Shown: positions 34,717-43,749 of the stretch, in pieces | How positions within the stretch are numbered: the first letter of the stretch is position 1 | How the letters are laid out: each line of letters opens with the position of its first letter | From: an uncultured Acidimicrobiales bacterium | Lineage (GTDB): Bacteria > Actinomycetota > Acidimicrobiia > Acidimicrobiales > SZUA-35 | Direction: 5' to 3' | Assembly: GCA_937922785.1 (NCBI GenBank) | Contig: CALAJQ010000015.1 | Span: 55,561 to 119,560, forward strand | Length of the DNA: 64,000 bases | Notes under the pieces: generated by a model | Seen by the model: only the letters and a program-made list of their open reading frames with translations | Told to the model about the DNA's origin: nothing | The model's database searches: none | Position numbers and translations under genes: made by a program

Positions 34717-34781
34717 CTTGCGCCTCTGATGTTATCTTGTCTGAGGCAGGATTAAGTTGTGAAATATTGCTTGTTACAAAG

Positions 34782-34855
34782 AGCGCAGAGCGGGATTTGA
34801 ACCCGCGAATCACGGCTTTGCAGGCCGCTCCCTTAGGCCGCTCGGGCATCTGCGC
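34782..34855 (-). tRNA. tRNA-Cys (GCA)
   Basis: Reading the minus strand: acceptor GCGCAGA/TCTGCGC (seven perfect pairs), anticodon stem GCGGC/GCCGT, loop CTGCAAA with anticodon GCA, T arm GCGGG TTCAAAT CCCGC. The discriminator base is U, the known identity element for cysteinyl-tRNA synthetase. CCA is not encoded. It is probably cotranscribed with tRNA-Val downstream. Confidence 0.93.
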
Positions 34856-34937
34856 CGGTGGATTAGCCACAGTGTGGCCAATCCTGGAGCTCGTAAGTCA
34901 AACTCCAGGCGAACAGCGATCTTAGCAGTGAATAGAG

Positions 34938-37900
34938 CTAGACCATCTGGAGTAGTTTGGAACCTCCCTCAGGAGTCCTTTCAATTTCTATTCCTACGGT
35001 AAGGGCATCCTTGATTGCCTCGACGTGAGTTATCACCCCGACAAGGGCTCCGCGGTCTCTTAGGCCGTCAAGTACATCAATTGCATCATCCAATGAGTCC
35101 GCATCCAGCGAGCCGAATCCTTCGTCAACAAAGAGTGCGTCCAGGTGCACGCCAGAGGCCGTGCCACTGATGACGTCGGCCAGACCAAGGGCCAGAGACA
35201 ACGACGCTTGGAATGTCTCGCCTCCAGAGAGAGAGTTGATTGATCGGTTAGTTGCAGTCCACGCGTCCTCCACTTCGAGATCAAGTCCGGTTTCGGTTCG
35301 ACGGCTCACACCACTTGCTTGTGTCACCTGTAGTCGGTATCGGTTTGAACTCATAGGTCCGAAGTGCAGGTTGGCCTGTTCCACGACGTCTCGAAGGTGG
35401 GTGGCCAAAACCCAAGTCTCTAGCGACGCCCGTTGTTGGTTAGTCCCTTTGCATACCTCGGCGAGGCGGTAGGTGGCTTGGGCCCGCTCTCTCTCTTGGG
35501 CGTAATCAACAAGCTTTTCGGCTGCTTGCGATAGTGCCTGGTGGCCGACAGCGATGATTGCTTCAATCGTTGAGTGAGTATTGCTTAGACGATCAACCTC
35601 GGCGTTTGCCTCCGACTCGGCAATGGTCAAGGCTTCGAGATCAGGCATCTGGCTTGGCAAGCTTTGTCGGGATAGCTCGTTGATAATTGCGGCGGTCTCA
35701 AGACTCTTTGCGTTCCATTGCTCCCACTGAGCCTCGTGGTGTTCAATCTCGCTTGGTGAGAGCGCGGCCCGATCAACCTCAGGCCGGCTGCTAAATGGAG
35801 AGGCCGAAAGAGCGTCTTCATACTCAATCTCTGCTCGCTTTAGGGCGCCGGAGATCTCGTCTTGCTGGCCCAGTATTTGGCTAATGGCTTCGGTGGCGTG
35901 AGCGAGTGATTCGGTGGATGCAACATGCTTAGCGACCGGGATGTCTAGGTGGGCATAGGAAGACCGGAGCTTGGCTACTTGCTCGCTGCGTTCATCGACG
36001 CTGGCCTGGAGGCGTTGCTGGACGCTGGTGTTTTCGAAGCGTTCGGTCTTCAGCTCGGCAACCTGAACTGATTGGGCTTCGAGGCGATCATCGATCTTGA
36101 CCATTTCGATGCCAGCCTTAGCGGCCGCCTCGGCGGCTGAAGCTGATTCGTGCTGGGCTTGGGTAAGTGAGCTGAGGTCTTCTTCAGCCCAGCTTCCAAG
36201 TTTCCCCCGAAGTTCCGCGGCGACGTTTTCGCTCTGACTAATTTCGGTCTTAACCATCACGACCTGGTCGGCGACTTGTTTGGCGCGAGCTTTAAGGTCG
36301 TCGATGCGTTTGATGATCGCGGCCGGATCGGGCAGACCAAAGTCGGCATCGTCAGGGATGTCCGAGGGTGTTAATGAGGTTGCGTCGCTAACTGACTTGA
36401 GTTGAGCCGCCATCGCCTGAGCATGTTCGGCAGCCGCAACGGTTGTCTCTTGCGCATCGTGGAGGTCTGAAATGCTGACTGTTGCGCCGTCACGAGGTTG
36501 AGCGGGTTGTGGATGATCCAAAGATCCACAGACCGGACACTCCTGGTCATCAACAAGTTCAGATGCAAGAGCAGGTGCAGTGCTGGCGGTGAAGCCCTGC
36601 AGCACTTTGGCTTGGGCCTTAGTTGCCTCTGAAAGAGACTTACTTGCCATCACCTGTCTTGCTTTGGCCGAGCGTAATGCCTGTTCTCCGTGGCTGGCGA
36701 TCTCGCCAAGGCAATCTTCGGTGGCTTTCTGTAGCCGATCTAGCCCATCAGCCAGAGTGACCTGGGACGCAGTCACATCTTGCAGTTGCTGGCGGAGCCT
36801 AACCATCTCAGACAGTGCGTCGGCTTTGGTTTCAAGCGAATCAAGCTCGTGGTGAAGAAGTGTCAGTTCTTGACGTCGACTAAGCAACAAGTCTTTGCTT
36901 TCGGCCAGACTCGAAAGCGCTTCTTCGATCTTGATTAACCGCATGCGGGCCTGATCGAGCGAGAGTTGGTCCGCTGCGACGCTAAGCGAAATCTGGTCTG
37001 CTTCTGCGGCATCGGCCAGCCATTGTTGACCCTGAACCTGTGCCCGTTGCAGGCTTAGGCGCAAGTCGGTTATGGCCGACGACGTTACGGCTACGGGTCT
37101 TTGACTTGGTGGTAATTGCCTGAGTGCAAGGTCGAGGCGATTGCTGATGATATCCAGTTCGGTCTTGGCGGAGCTGAGCCGACTACTTGCGTGCATAACG
37201 GGCAGCGCTTGGCGGGCCAAGGCAGCACTGTTGCGACAGGCAAGCGCGGAGTCAGCAGCAGCATTAAGGCTCACTTCGGCTTGGCGGGCACTAGCAAGGC
37301 GTTTCAGCTGGGTTGACTGCTCTAATGCTCGTTGACGGGCGCTGGCGGCCTTGCGTCGTTTGTCCTTCGCAACGTCACGTTGGTGGGCCAGAGTTGCCAG
37401 TGGACCATCGGTAAGTGCCTCCAACGCTAGCTCTATCGCTTCAGGCTCGGTGTGGGCTTCAACCTCTATGCCAAGCTCGGCTGCGGCTTCTCCGAGGCTG
37501 CGGACTGCAACCTTAACTTCGCTATTGCGCTCGGCATCTATCTCGGCCAGCACTCTTTGGGCAGCTTTGGACCGCTCAGCGAGGCGCTGTTCGGCTGCCT
37601 CATAGATGTCGGTATCAAACAGCGTGCGAAGCAGCTCTTTGCGCTCGCGGGTAGGTGCTTTCAAGACCCTTTGGAATTCTCCTTGGGGGAGAAGCATTAC
37701 TCGTTGAAACTGACGAGCGCTGAGCCCCACCAGAGTTGTGACTCTTGCATTGACGTCGCTGATATTTGTCGAAACCCCCTGCCATTGGCCGTTCTGCCAA
37801 TGACTGAGAGTTGCTTTCGCCTTTTCTGTGGTGACCCCGTCGCCACGTTTCTTGGGTCGCAGCTGTTCGGGTTGGCGCCACACCATCCACAGATCTGCGC

Positions 37901-38156
37901 CTGCTTCGAATTCAAGGGAGACAGAACAAGTTGCTTTCGGGTCAGCATGGTCTGAGCGCAGGCTCTTGTATTCCTTCCGGGCGCCTGGAAGTTCGCCGTA
38001 GAGGGCAAAGGTCATAGCGTCGAACACTGATGTTTTGCCGGCTCCCGTTGGGCCGCTCACAACAAAAAGGCCGGCTTGTCCGAGACGCTGGAAGTCAACC
38101 TCCTCTGATCCTGGGTATGGCCCGAAGGCCTCAAGTGACAGTTTGACGGGCCTCAT
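34938..38156 (-). CDS. sbcC: Exonuclease SbcCD, SbcC ATPase subunit
   Basis: A 1072-residue SMC-like ATPase. Residues 1-60 hold the P-loop VVSGPTGAGKTSVFDAMTFALYG and 160-180 the Q-loop region QFQRVMLLPQGEFQRVLKA. Long coiled coils flank the zinc hook DDQECPVCGSLDHPQP, which joins two molecules. The C-terminal lobe has the ABC signature NSLSGGETFQASLSLALGLADV and Walker B LDALFVDEGFGSLDADSLDDAIDVLDGL. With SbcD it opens DNA hairpins and trims blocked ends (the bacterial Mre11-Rad50). Its ATG overlaps the sbcD stop by 1 bp (TAATG), a strong sign of translational coupling. Confidence 0.95.
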   Translation of the reverse strand: MRPVKLSLEAFGPYPGSEEVDFQRLGQAGLFVVSGPTGAGKTSVFDAMTFALYGELPGARKEYKSLRSDHADPKATCSVSLEFEAGADLWMVWRQPEQLRPKKRGDGVTTEKAKATLSHWQNGQWQGVSTNISDVNARVTTLVGLSARQFQRVMLLPQGEFQRVLKAPTRERKELLRTLFDTDIYEAAEQRLAERSKAAQRVLAEIDAERNSEVKVAVRSLGEAAAELGIEVEAHTEPEAIELALEALTDGPLATLAHQRDVAKDKRRKAASARQRALEQSTQLKRLASARQAEVSLNAAADSALACRNSAALARQALPVMHASSRLSSAKTELDIISNRLDLALRQLPPSQRPVAVTSSAITDLRLSLQRAQVQGQQWLADAAEADQISLSVAADQLSLDQARMRLIKIEEALSSLAESKDLLLSRRQELTLLHHELDSLETKADALSEMVRLRQQLQDVTASQVTLADGLDRLQKATEDCLGEIASHGEQALRSAKARQVMASKSLSEATKAQAKVLQGFTASTAPALASELVDDQECPVCGSLDHPQPAQPRDGATVSISDLHDAQETTVAAAEHAQAMAAQLKSVSDATSLTPSDIPDDADFGLPDPAAIIKRIDDLKARAKQVADQVVMVKTEISQSENVAAELRGKLGSWAEEDLSSLTQAQHESASAAEAAAKAGIEMVKIDDRLEAQSVQVAELKTERFENTSVQQRLQASVDERSEQVAKLRSSYAHLDIPVAKHVASTESLAHATEAISQILGQQDEISGALKRAEIEYEDALSASPFSSRPEVDRAALSPSEIEHHEAQWEQWNAKSLETAAIINELSRQSLPSQMPDLEALTIAESEANAEVDRLSNTHSTIEAIIAVGHQALSQAAEKLVDYAQERERAQATYRLAEVCKGTNQQRASLETWVLATHLRDVVEQANLHFGPMSSNRYRLQVTQASGVSRRTETGLDLEVEDAWTATNRSINSLSGGETFQASLSLALGLADVISGTASGVHLDALFVDEGFGSLDADSLDDAIDVLDGLRDRGALVGVITHVEAIKDALTVGIEIERTPEGGSKLLQMV

Positions 38157-39322
38157 TAGGACGCCAACCTGATTCCTGGTGAAACTCCGTCGTCAAGTAC
38201 TTCGATGAGGAGGTTCGCCTCCAGCTCCGAGGGTGGTTCTCCAGTTACGTCGGTCCAGAACTCGTTTGCAAGCTCGGCTGATGAATACTTGCGAACAACA
38301 GAAGCTTTGCGGGTCTCGGGCAAGCTTCGAGCCGCAAGGCCGATTCGGTCAATCTCAACAAGACGGCTAAACACCGAACGCAGCTGGCGATGGGCGTCTA
38401 ACACCGGAGCGACGTCTGTCAGTTCAACCCGCACGTAGGGATCGCCAACGACAAGGCTGCGGTCCATCAGCTCGGCAAATGAGCCGCGCAAGCTGTGTAC
38501 GCCTCGACCAACTGGGATTGGGATCGATTGGACTTCTGTGGACCCGTCTGGGGCCATGTCGACGATGATGACGAGTTTGTCGTTTCGTTCGCTGAACGAA
38601 TAGGGCAAGGGAGAGCCGCAGTAACGAAGGTTTGATCGCCCATCGACCATCTGAGGCAGATGCAAGTGGCCAAGGGCAACATAGTTAAAGCCATCAAACC
38701 GGTTTGCACTGACATATCCAGCGTTGCCGACTGCCAATTCACGCTCCGAACCCGAGGGCTCGCCCCCTCGTACAAATGCGTGAGACAGAACCAAAGTGCG
38801 CATGCCATCAGGAATCTGAGACCAGATCTCAGATAGCACAGCTTCTAGCAGCGCATCGTGGTTCAGAGCTTGGTCCCGTTCGAGACCAAGCAGATCCCGA
38901 ACCGTGGACGGAGCGAGTGCGGGGTCTAGGAACGGTAGTGCGATTATTGCCAGCGGCCCGTCTGAGTACTCGCGAATTGTTACATCAAGGGCTCGTCTGA
39001 AGCCACCGCGGACAATGACTCCTGAGGCTTCGGTGAACCCATCAAACATCGCCATGCGTTCGCCTGAGTCGTGGTTTCCGCTGATCATCGCGATTTCTGC
39101 ACCGGCAGAGCGAATTTTTGACACCGTGTCAGAGAACAAGGCGACTGCCTCCGCTGGGGGAACAGCGCGGTCAAAAACGTCGCCAGCGACCGCAACCAAG
39201 TCGACGTTTTGACGTTCGACCTCGGCCACGAGCCAATCCAAAAATTCAGCCTGGTCATCCAGCAAGCGGAATTCGCCCAGGGAACGTCCTAGGTGCCAAT
39301 CGGAGGTGTGCAAAATTCGCAT
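38156..39322 (-). CDS. sbcD: Exonuclease SbcCD, SbcD nuclease subunit
   Basis: A 388-residue Mre11-type phosphoesterase. The five metallophosphoesterase motifs are visible: ILHTSDWHLGR, VAVAGDVFDRA, MISGNHDSGE, VLSHAFVRGG and YVALGHLHLPQ. The C-terminal part (residues 280-388) is the capping and dimerisation region. It is the first gene of the sbcDC pair and is divergent from the surface-protein region starting at 39497. Longer plus-strand readings that begin inside sbcD do not look like protein. Confidence 0.95.
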   Translation of the reverse strand: MRILHTSDWHLGRSLGEFRLLDDQAEFLDWLVAEVERQNVDLVAVAGDVFDRAVPPAEAVALFSDTVSKIRSAGAEIAMISGNHDSGERMAMFDGFTEASGVIVRGGFRRALDVTIREYSDGPLAIIALPFLDPALAPSTVRDLLGLERDQALNHDALLEAVLSEIWSQIPDGMRTLVLSHAFVRGGEPSGSERELAVGNAGYVSANRFDGFNYVALGHLHLPQMVDGRSNLRYCGSPLPYSFSERNDKLVIIVDMAPDGSTEVQSIPIPVGRGVHSLRGSFAELMDRSLVVGDPYVRVELTDVAPVLDAHRQLRSVFSRLVEIDRIGLAARSLPETRKASVVRKYSSAELANEFWTDVTGEPPSELEANLLIEVLDDGVSPGIRLAS

Positions 39323-39496
39323 TACTCCATCATGACTAGGGGGTACGACAGTGTCGGGGATACCTGTAATTCAGCGGATTTTTGGGCCCTACGACCTATT
39401 CACGGTGGTGCTTGGCAACCCCGCTGCAACCACGTCCAAATTAGGTACCTCTTTGTGTCAGGTTCGGTCCAAAAAGTGCCGAGAAACAAAGCATCT
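39323..39496 (+). promoter_or_regulatory. Structured leader upstream of the SipW-like fusion gene
   Basis: This 174-base gap separates divergent sbcD and the SipW-like gene. It can form a hairpin at 39342-39364 (GGTA...TACC enclosing CGAC...GTCG) and a larger nested stem at 39394-39446, with ACCTATT pairing AATTAGGT and the inner ACGGTGGT pairing ACCACGT around a loop containing TTGGCAACC. This could be a leader RNA element, but it matches no riboswitch class I can name, including c-di-GMP-I. A weak purine-rich stretch (GAGAAACAAAG) precedes the start codon. Confidence 0.4.
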
Positions 39497-42400
39497 ATGG
39501 AGTTGCCCATCCCAGATGAATCCCCGGGGCACCCGAAAGGGTTGGCCCCAAAGTTGTACCGGCTTAGTGCCGGCGCCTTTGGCGCGCTCGCAATTGGGCT
39601 TCTGTTTGCGGTTGGCGTCGCTCTAATTTCGGGCCTTCGGCCCGTTGTGATTCAAACCGGTTCGATGGGCGACACTGCACCCGCTGGCTCGCTAGTGCTT
39701 GCCGGCCCAGTTGATCCGCAACAGGTTCAAATCGGGGATGTGATTGTGATGCGCCGACCGGGTCGCGCCACCGTCACCCACCGTGTCATTGGTATTGATC
39801 TGATCGAAGATCAGTTGGTTGCCACAACAAAGGGCGACGCCAATGCAACTCCTGACGCTGCCCCGTACGTCATCGGTGACGATGTCTTAACTTCACGGGC
39901 AGCCATTCCGAAGGTTGGAACCTTTGTTGGCGCTGCAGCGAGCGGTGGACTGCTGTTCCTAGTGGCCGGAGCGCTTGCGATCGGGGCCATCTACACCCTT
40001 ACTTCGGGCTCCAAGAACAAGCCCAAGAAACAGGGCCATCAACAACAGGGCCATCAACAACAGAGCGATAGCCGATCCGCTAACTCAAACCCAGAATCTC
40101 CAAAAACAGAGTCGCGCAGCTCTGTCAAATCTCCAGCTGCGGTAGCAGTTGTAGTGGCGGTGATCGCCGCCAGCGCTGGCAGTGCGCTTGGACTGTACAG
40201 TGCCACGGCCAGCTCGGTAGCCAACGACTTCAGTTCCAGCGACTGCTTCACGCCTGAAGTCACTCAGGTCCAAAAAGGTCAGCTCAGTATTCTCGGTTCT
40301 GGAACCGCTGACGCGACGATCACCCCGGTTGACCCGGCGCGGTCGTTTGTTCTGTCGACCGTTCGAACCGGCTCAGACAACGCTTCTGATTCGGCCATCG
40401 GTGTTGAATTGGTTGGAACTGACACGGTTCGGATCCACAAGAACGTGTTGGGTTCGACCACAACTTCAACTGTTGACTGGAGCGTCGTTACCTATCGGTG
40501 CGGCATAACCGTTCAGCGTGGTGCAGTGATGGGCAACGGGGCAACCTCATTGCAGATTCCCATCAACGACTCACCTGTGGGAACCGCTTTCGCCTTGATC
40601 TCGCGAACCAGTGATGCCACCGATCGTCCAATGGATGCTTCTGATCATCTTGCCGCTGAGCCCCAACGCTTCTTTGTCGAGATCACATCAGGTGTGCCAA
40701 TTCCAGTGACTCACGAGATCTTCTGGCAATCAGTCCGGTATGACAATCCTTCAGACATTTCAGTGCAAACCGTTACCGGCTCTATGGTCGCTGGCTCGTC
40801 ATCTGGACTGGTCACGTTGCCCCAAGCGGTCGACCCGAGCAGCACGTTCATTCTGGTGGGCGCACGAGGAACTGCGGGCGCTGGTCCGGACAGCCTGATG
40901 GCCCGAGCTCACCTCTCTGGGTCAGGTTCCGTCTTGTTTTCGCGAGTTGCCAATGCCGGCCAAATCGACCTTGTGGTTCAAGTTGTGACACTGGGCGACG
41001 GAACAACGACCCGACACGGAATTGTGGACTTCTCGGTGGGCGAGGCAACTGCCCAGGTCCTCATTCCGACTGTGGATCCAGCACTGACAACAGCAATGGC
41101 GACAGTACAAAGTGCCGGCAACCAGAACGGCGGTCAGCGGGGGAGCCTCAATTCAGTAGTAGGCGAGGGACAGGTAACTGCTGAGATTGCCACGTCAAGC
41201 ACCATTGATCTTGAACGCGACTCAACCGCAACGCCCGCAAGTTTTGGGTGGCAGGTAGTTGAGTGGGGCGGACCGGCGTGGCCCCCCGGCAACTCCGAGT
41301 TCCGGAAGCGAATTGACGTCACTGCCGATGCTGCTGTTGCCGCCCCTAACGGTTACACGGTGCCCGTGTCGTTTGATCACGAGCAGCTAGTCAACATTGG
41401 GATTTCGCTGGCCAACGGAGACGACATTCGGGTCATGAGGTTCGACGGGGTTGGGTGGTCTGAGCTTGATCGAGTCTTGGCCGAAGGCCAAACCTGGAAC
41501 GACCCGGCTACAACTATCTGGTTCCAAACTGCGGACCCGATCGCAGCGGGTCAAACAGTCTCTTACTGGATGTTCTTTGGTGACCCAACTCCTCCGCCAC
41601 CATTGGATGATCCTGAGAATGTCTGGCTGGTGTATGAAACTTTTGATGCTGGCACTCTTGGTGACTTCAGCGACCAGTCAGGAACTGGGGGCTGGTATCA
41701 GGCAGACGCTTGGACCGAGCGTCGGCTTTTAACAATCTCTGCTGCCGACGTCGACTCGGAACTGATCAACTTCCCTGTGCTGGTCAGGGCGAGCGGAGTT
41801 ACCTCTGTGCACAGCGATGGCGCCGACATTCGCTTCACGGCTTCGGATGGCGCAACTTTGCTTAACCACGAGATTGGGTCCTGGAACCAGGCAACCGGCG
41901 ATCTCGAGGCATGGGTCGAAGTGCCGTTCATATCGAGTACCGACAACACTTCGATGTGGCTTTACTCAGGTGCTGACAATGCCCCACGTTCAGAAACCGA
42001 GCGTGGTGTCTGGCCATCTACCTCAACCGCAGTCTTTCATCTTGATGGTGATCCGACCCTGACGCCGGCAGTCCCAGACTCTGCTGGCACTAGAGACGGG
42101 GTCGCATTTGGTTCGATAGCCAACTCCCAGTCAGTGCCCGGTGTCGTTGGCAATGCCGTCTCTTTCGACGGTGTCGATGATGTCATTCGCGCCAGCAGCG
42201 AGACGTTGCAGACCCAGACTGGTTTTACAACTTCACTTTGGTTCCAGTCACCGCCAACTAGTGGCGACGGCGCCTTGGTCTCAAAGGTCGACGGCGGCTC
42301 GATTCCATTCGAAGTGAACGTTTCCGCAGGCGAGAGCGTAGGTGCAGTGATCACTGCGGCTGGCCAGTCTTCGCTGCGTGCCAATTTCTCGGCTGACACA

Positions 42401-43042
42401 TGGCATCACCTCTTGTTCACCTGGGACGGCACGCGAGCCCAGATCTACCTGGACGGAACCGAGCTTGGCAACGGGCCCCGGGGCGGATCCATGGTGACCT
42501 CGGCCGCAGAGTTGAGCATTGGGGCTAGGCCTGATGGGTCCCGACCGTTTGCTGGATTGATTGATGAAGTGCAGATCTATGGCGGCGGTCAGGGTCCGGC
42601 TTGGGCCAGCGCAACTTATGAAAGCCAGCGTCCTGGCTCAACCTTTGTAACCGTGAGCGCGCCGCAAACTGGCAGCTGGTTTGGTCAAGGCGCATGGAGC
42701 TTCCGAACAGCAGTAACCGTCGATACCAACTCACTAAGCACGGCATTGTCGGACTATCCCGTACTGGTAAGAGGCACCCATCCTGGTCTCACGTCAGCAC
42801 GAGCCGACGGCAATGATCTCATCTTCACAGCCGCTGACGGAGTCACCCGACTTGCCCATCAGCTTGAATCGTTCGACCAAGCCAGTGGCACTTTCAGTGC
42901 CTGGGTTTCAGTTCCAACACTGACATCAGGAGGCGATGAGCGGCTTTACCTCTACTACGGGAACGCCGGTGCCGGTGACCAACAAGAACCAACTGCGGTA
43001 TTTGGCACCGACTTTCTCGGCGTCTGGCACCTATCTGATTAA
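39497..43042 (+). CDS. SipW-like signal peptidase fused to extracellular DUF2341/LamG region
   Basis: 1181 residues. An N-terminal helix (LSAGAFGALAIGLLFAVGVALI) leads into an S26B (ER-type) signal peptidase: Ser56 in IQTGSMGDTAPAGSLV, IGDVIVMRRPG, and His95 in THRVIGI, giving the Ser/His dyad without the bacterial Lys. A second helix, a Gln/Lys-rich linker and a third helix (residues ~215-235) follow. Outside are four ~110-residue units (SFVLSTVRTG, TAFALISRTS, TFILVGARGT, TAMATVQSAG), a DUF2341 domain, a second DUF2341 plus LamG lectin-like domain, and a third DUF2341 that stops abruptly at FLGVWHLSD. ATG at 39497 is the likely start. The first helix pair is typical of SipW; the fused extracellular part is not. 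The abrupt end suggests truncation. Confidence 0.8.
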   Translation: MELPIPDESPGHPKGLAPKLYRLSAGAFGALAIGLLFAVGVALISGLRPVVIQTGSMGDTAPAGSLVLAGPVDPQQVQIGDVIVMRRPGRATVTHRVIGIDLIEDQLVATTKGDANATPDAAPYVIGDDVLTSRAAIPKVGTFVGAAASGGLLFLVAGALAIGAIYTLTSGSKNKPKKQGHQQQGHQQQSDSRSANSNPESPKTESRSSVKSPAAVAVVVAVIAASAGSALGLYSATASSVANDFSSSDCFTPEVTQVQKGQLSILGSGTADATITPVDPARSFVLSTVRTGSDNASDSAIGVELVGTDTVRIHKNVLGSTTTSTVDWSVVTYRCGITVQRGAVMGNGATSLQIPINDSPVGTAFALISRTSDATDRPMDASDHLAAEPQRFFVEITSGVPIPVTHEIFWQSVRYDNPSDISVQTVTGSMVAGSSSGLVTLPQAVDPSSTFILVGARGTAGAGPDSLMARAHLSGSGSVLFSRVANAGQIDLVVQVVTLGDGTTTRHGIVDFSVGEATAQVLIPTVDPALTTAMATVQSAGNQNGGQRGSLNSVVGEGQVTAEIATSSTIDLERDSTATPASFGWQVVEWGGPAWPPGNSEFRKRIDVTADAAVAAPNGYTVPVSFDHEQLVNIGISLANGDDIRVMRFDGVGWSELDRVLAEGQTWNDPATTIWFQTADPIAAGQTVSYWMFFGDPTPPPPLDDPENVWLVYETFDAGTLGDFSDQSGTGGWYQADAWTERRLLTISAADVDSELINFPVLVRASGVTSVHSDGADIRFTASDGATLLNHEIGSWNQATGDLEAWVEVPFISSTDNTSMWLYSGADNAPRSETERGVWPSTSTAVFHLDGDPTLTPAVPDSAGTRDGVAFGSIANSQSVPGVVGNAVSFDGVDDVIRASSETLQTQTGFTTSLWFQSPPTSGDGALVSKVDGGSIPFEVNVSAGESVGAVITAAGQSSLRANFSADTWHHLLFTWDGTRAQIYLDGTELGNGPRGGSMVTSAAELSIGARPDGSRPFAGLIDEVQIYGGGQGPAWASATYESQRPGSTFVTVSAPQTGSWFGQGAWSFRTAVTVDTNSLSTALSDYPVLVRGTHPGLTSARADGNDLIFTAADGVTRLAHQLESFDQASGTFSAWVSVPTLTSGGDERLYLYYGNAGAGDQQEPTAVFGTDFLGVWHLSD

Positions 43043-43064
43043 CCGTGCAACCAAGGAGCACAGC

Positions 43065-43730
43065 ATGAATACAGAAACACCTAATGCAGGACCACTTAAT
43101 ACAGAAACACTTAATACAGCGCAACTAGATAAGGAGCCGCCTGAGCGTGACGACCGCAAGCGGGGCTTCTTGCTGCTAGCTGCATCCGCGATAGTCCTCG
43201 CGCTTGGCGTCACGACGTTCTCATCACTTGCTTTGTTTAGCGACTCCGAGACAAGCGCTGACAACACCTTCTCGACTGCGACTCTTGACCTCACGGTTGC
43301 TCCGGCATCCACAGCGATTACTGGACTCGATCTGATTCCGGGCGATCGAGTCACAGCTCCGTTGACCATTACCAACAGTGGATCACTTGATTTGCGGTAC
43401 TCGATGATCTCAGTAACCACCGAAGACGTATTGGCGGGCGAGTTGGTAATGACTATCAAGACCGGCGTCGCAACTTGTGACTCGGCCAACTTTGGCGCAA
43501 CCGGAACTGTTGTGTTTAACGGGGTCCTGGGTGCAACCGGACCTGGCGTAAACGTGCTCGGCGACTCAGCACAAGGTGATCAACCAGGTGACCGGGTGTT
43601 GGCGCCTGCAGCGAACGAAGTTCTCTGCATCGACGTGCAGCTGCCACTGTCGGCTTCAAACGCGACCCAAGGAATAACCAGCACTGCAACCTTCACGGTC
43701 AATGCAGAACAGACAGCCAACAACCCCTAA
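43065..43730 (+). CDS. TasA/camelysin-like protein with SipW-dependent signal region
   Basis: A 221-residue exported protein. After a repetitive hydrophilic head (NTETPNAGPLNTETLNTA) come KRGFLLLAASAIVLALGVTTFSSLALFSDSETSADNTFSTATLDL: a basic stretch, one hydrophobic helix, and the ALFSD...NTFSTATLDL segment that marks SipW-processed TasA/camelysin proteins. The rest is a beta-rich domain (LDLIPGDRVTAPLTITNSGSLDLRYSM) with a Cys pair near DSA and CIDV. In Bacillus, SipW cleaves TasA, which forms matrix fibres. Here it lies 22 bases after the SipW-like gene and 19 before the giant beta-helix gene, probably in one operon. AAGGAG precedes the ATG by 7 bases. Confidence 0.85.
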   Translation: MNTETPNAGPLNTETLNTAQLDKEPPERDDRKRGFLLLAASAIVLALGVTTFSSLALFSDSETSADNTFSTATLDLTVAPASTAITGLDLIPGDRVTAPLTITNSGSLDLRYSMISVTTEDVLAGELVMTIKTGVATCDSANFGATGTVVFNGVLGATGPGVNVLGDSAQGDQPGDRVLAPAANEVLCIDVQLPLSASNATQGITSTATFTVNAEQTANNP

Positions 43731-43749
43731 TCGAGCGCCGCACACATAA

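Noticed and set aside
39323..39496. A c-di-GMP-I or SAM riboswitch before the SipW-like gene
   Set aside because: The conserved core bases of these classes are not present; only the short GGCAACC string resembles SAM-I.
39293..39496. An upstream extension of the SipW-like protein into sbcD
   Set aside because: The added residues have no signal or domain character and overlap the 5' end of sbcD; ATG at 39497 precedes the first membrane helix properly.
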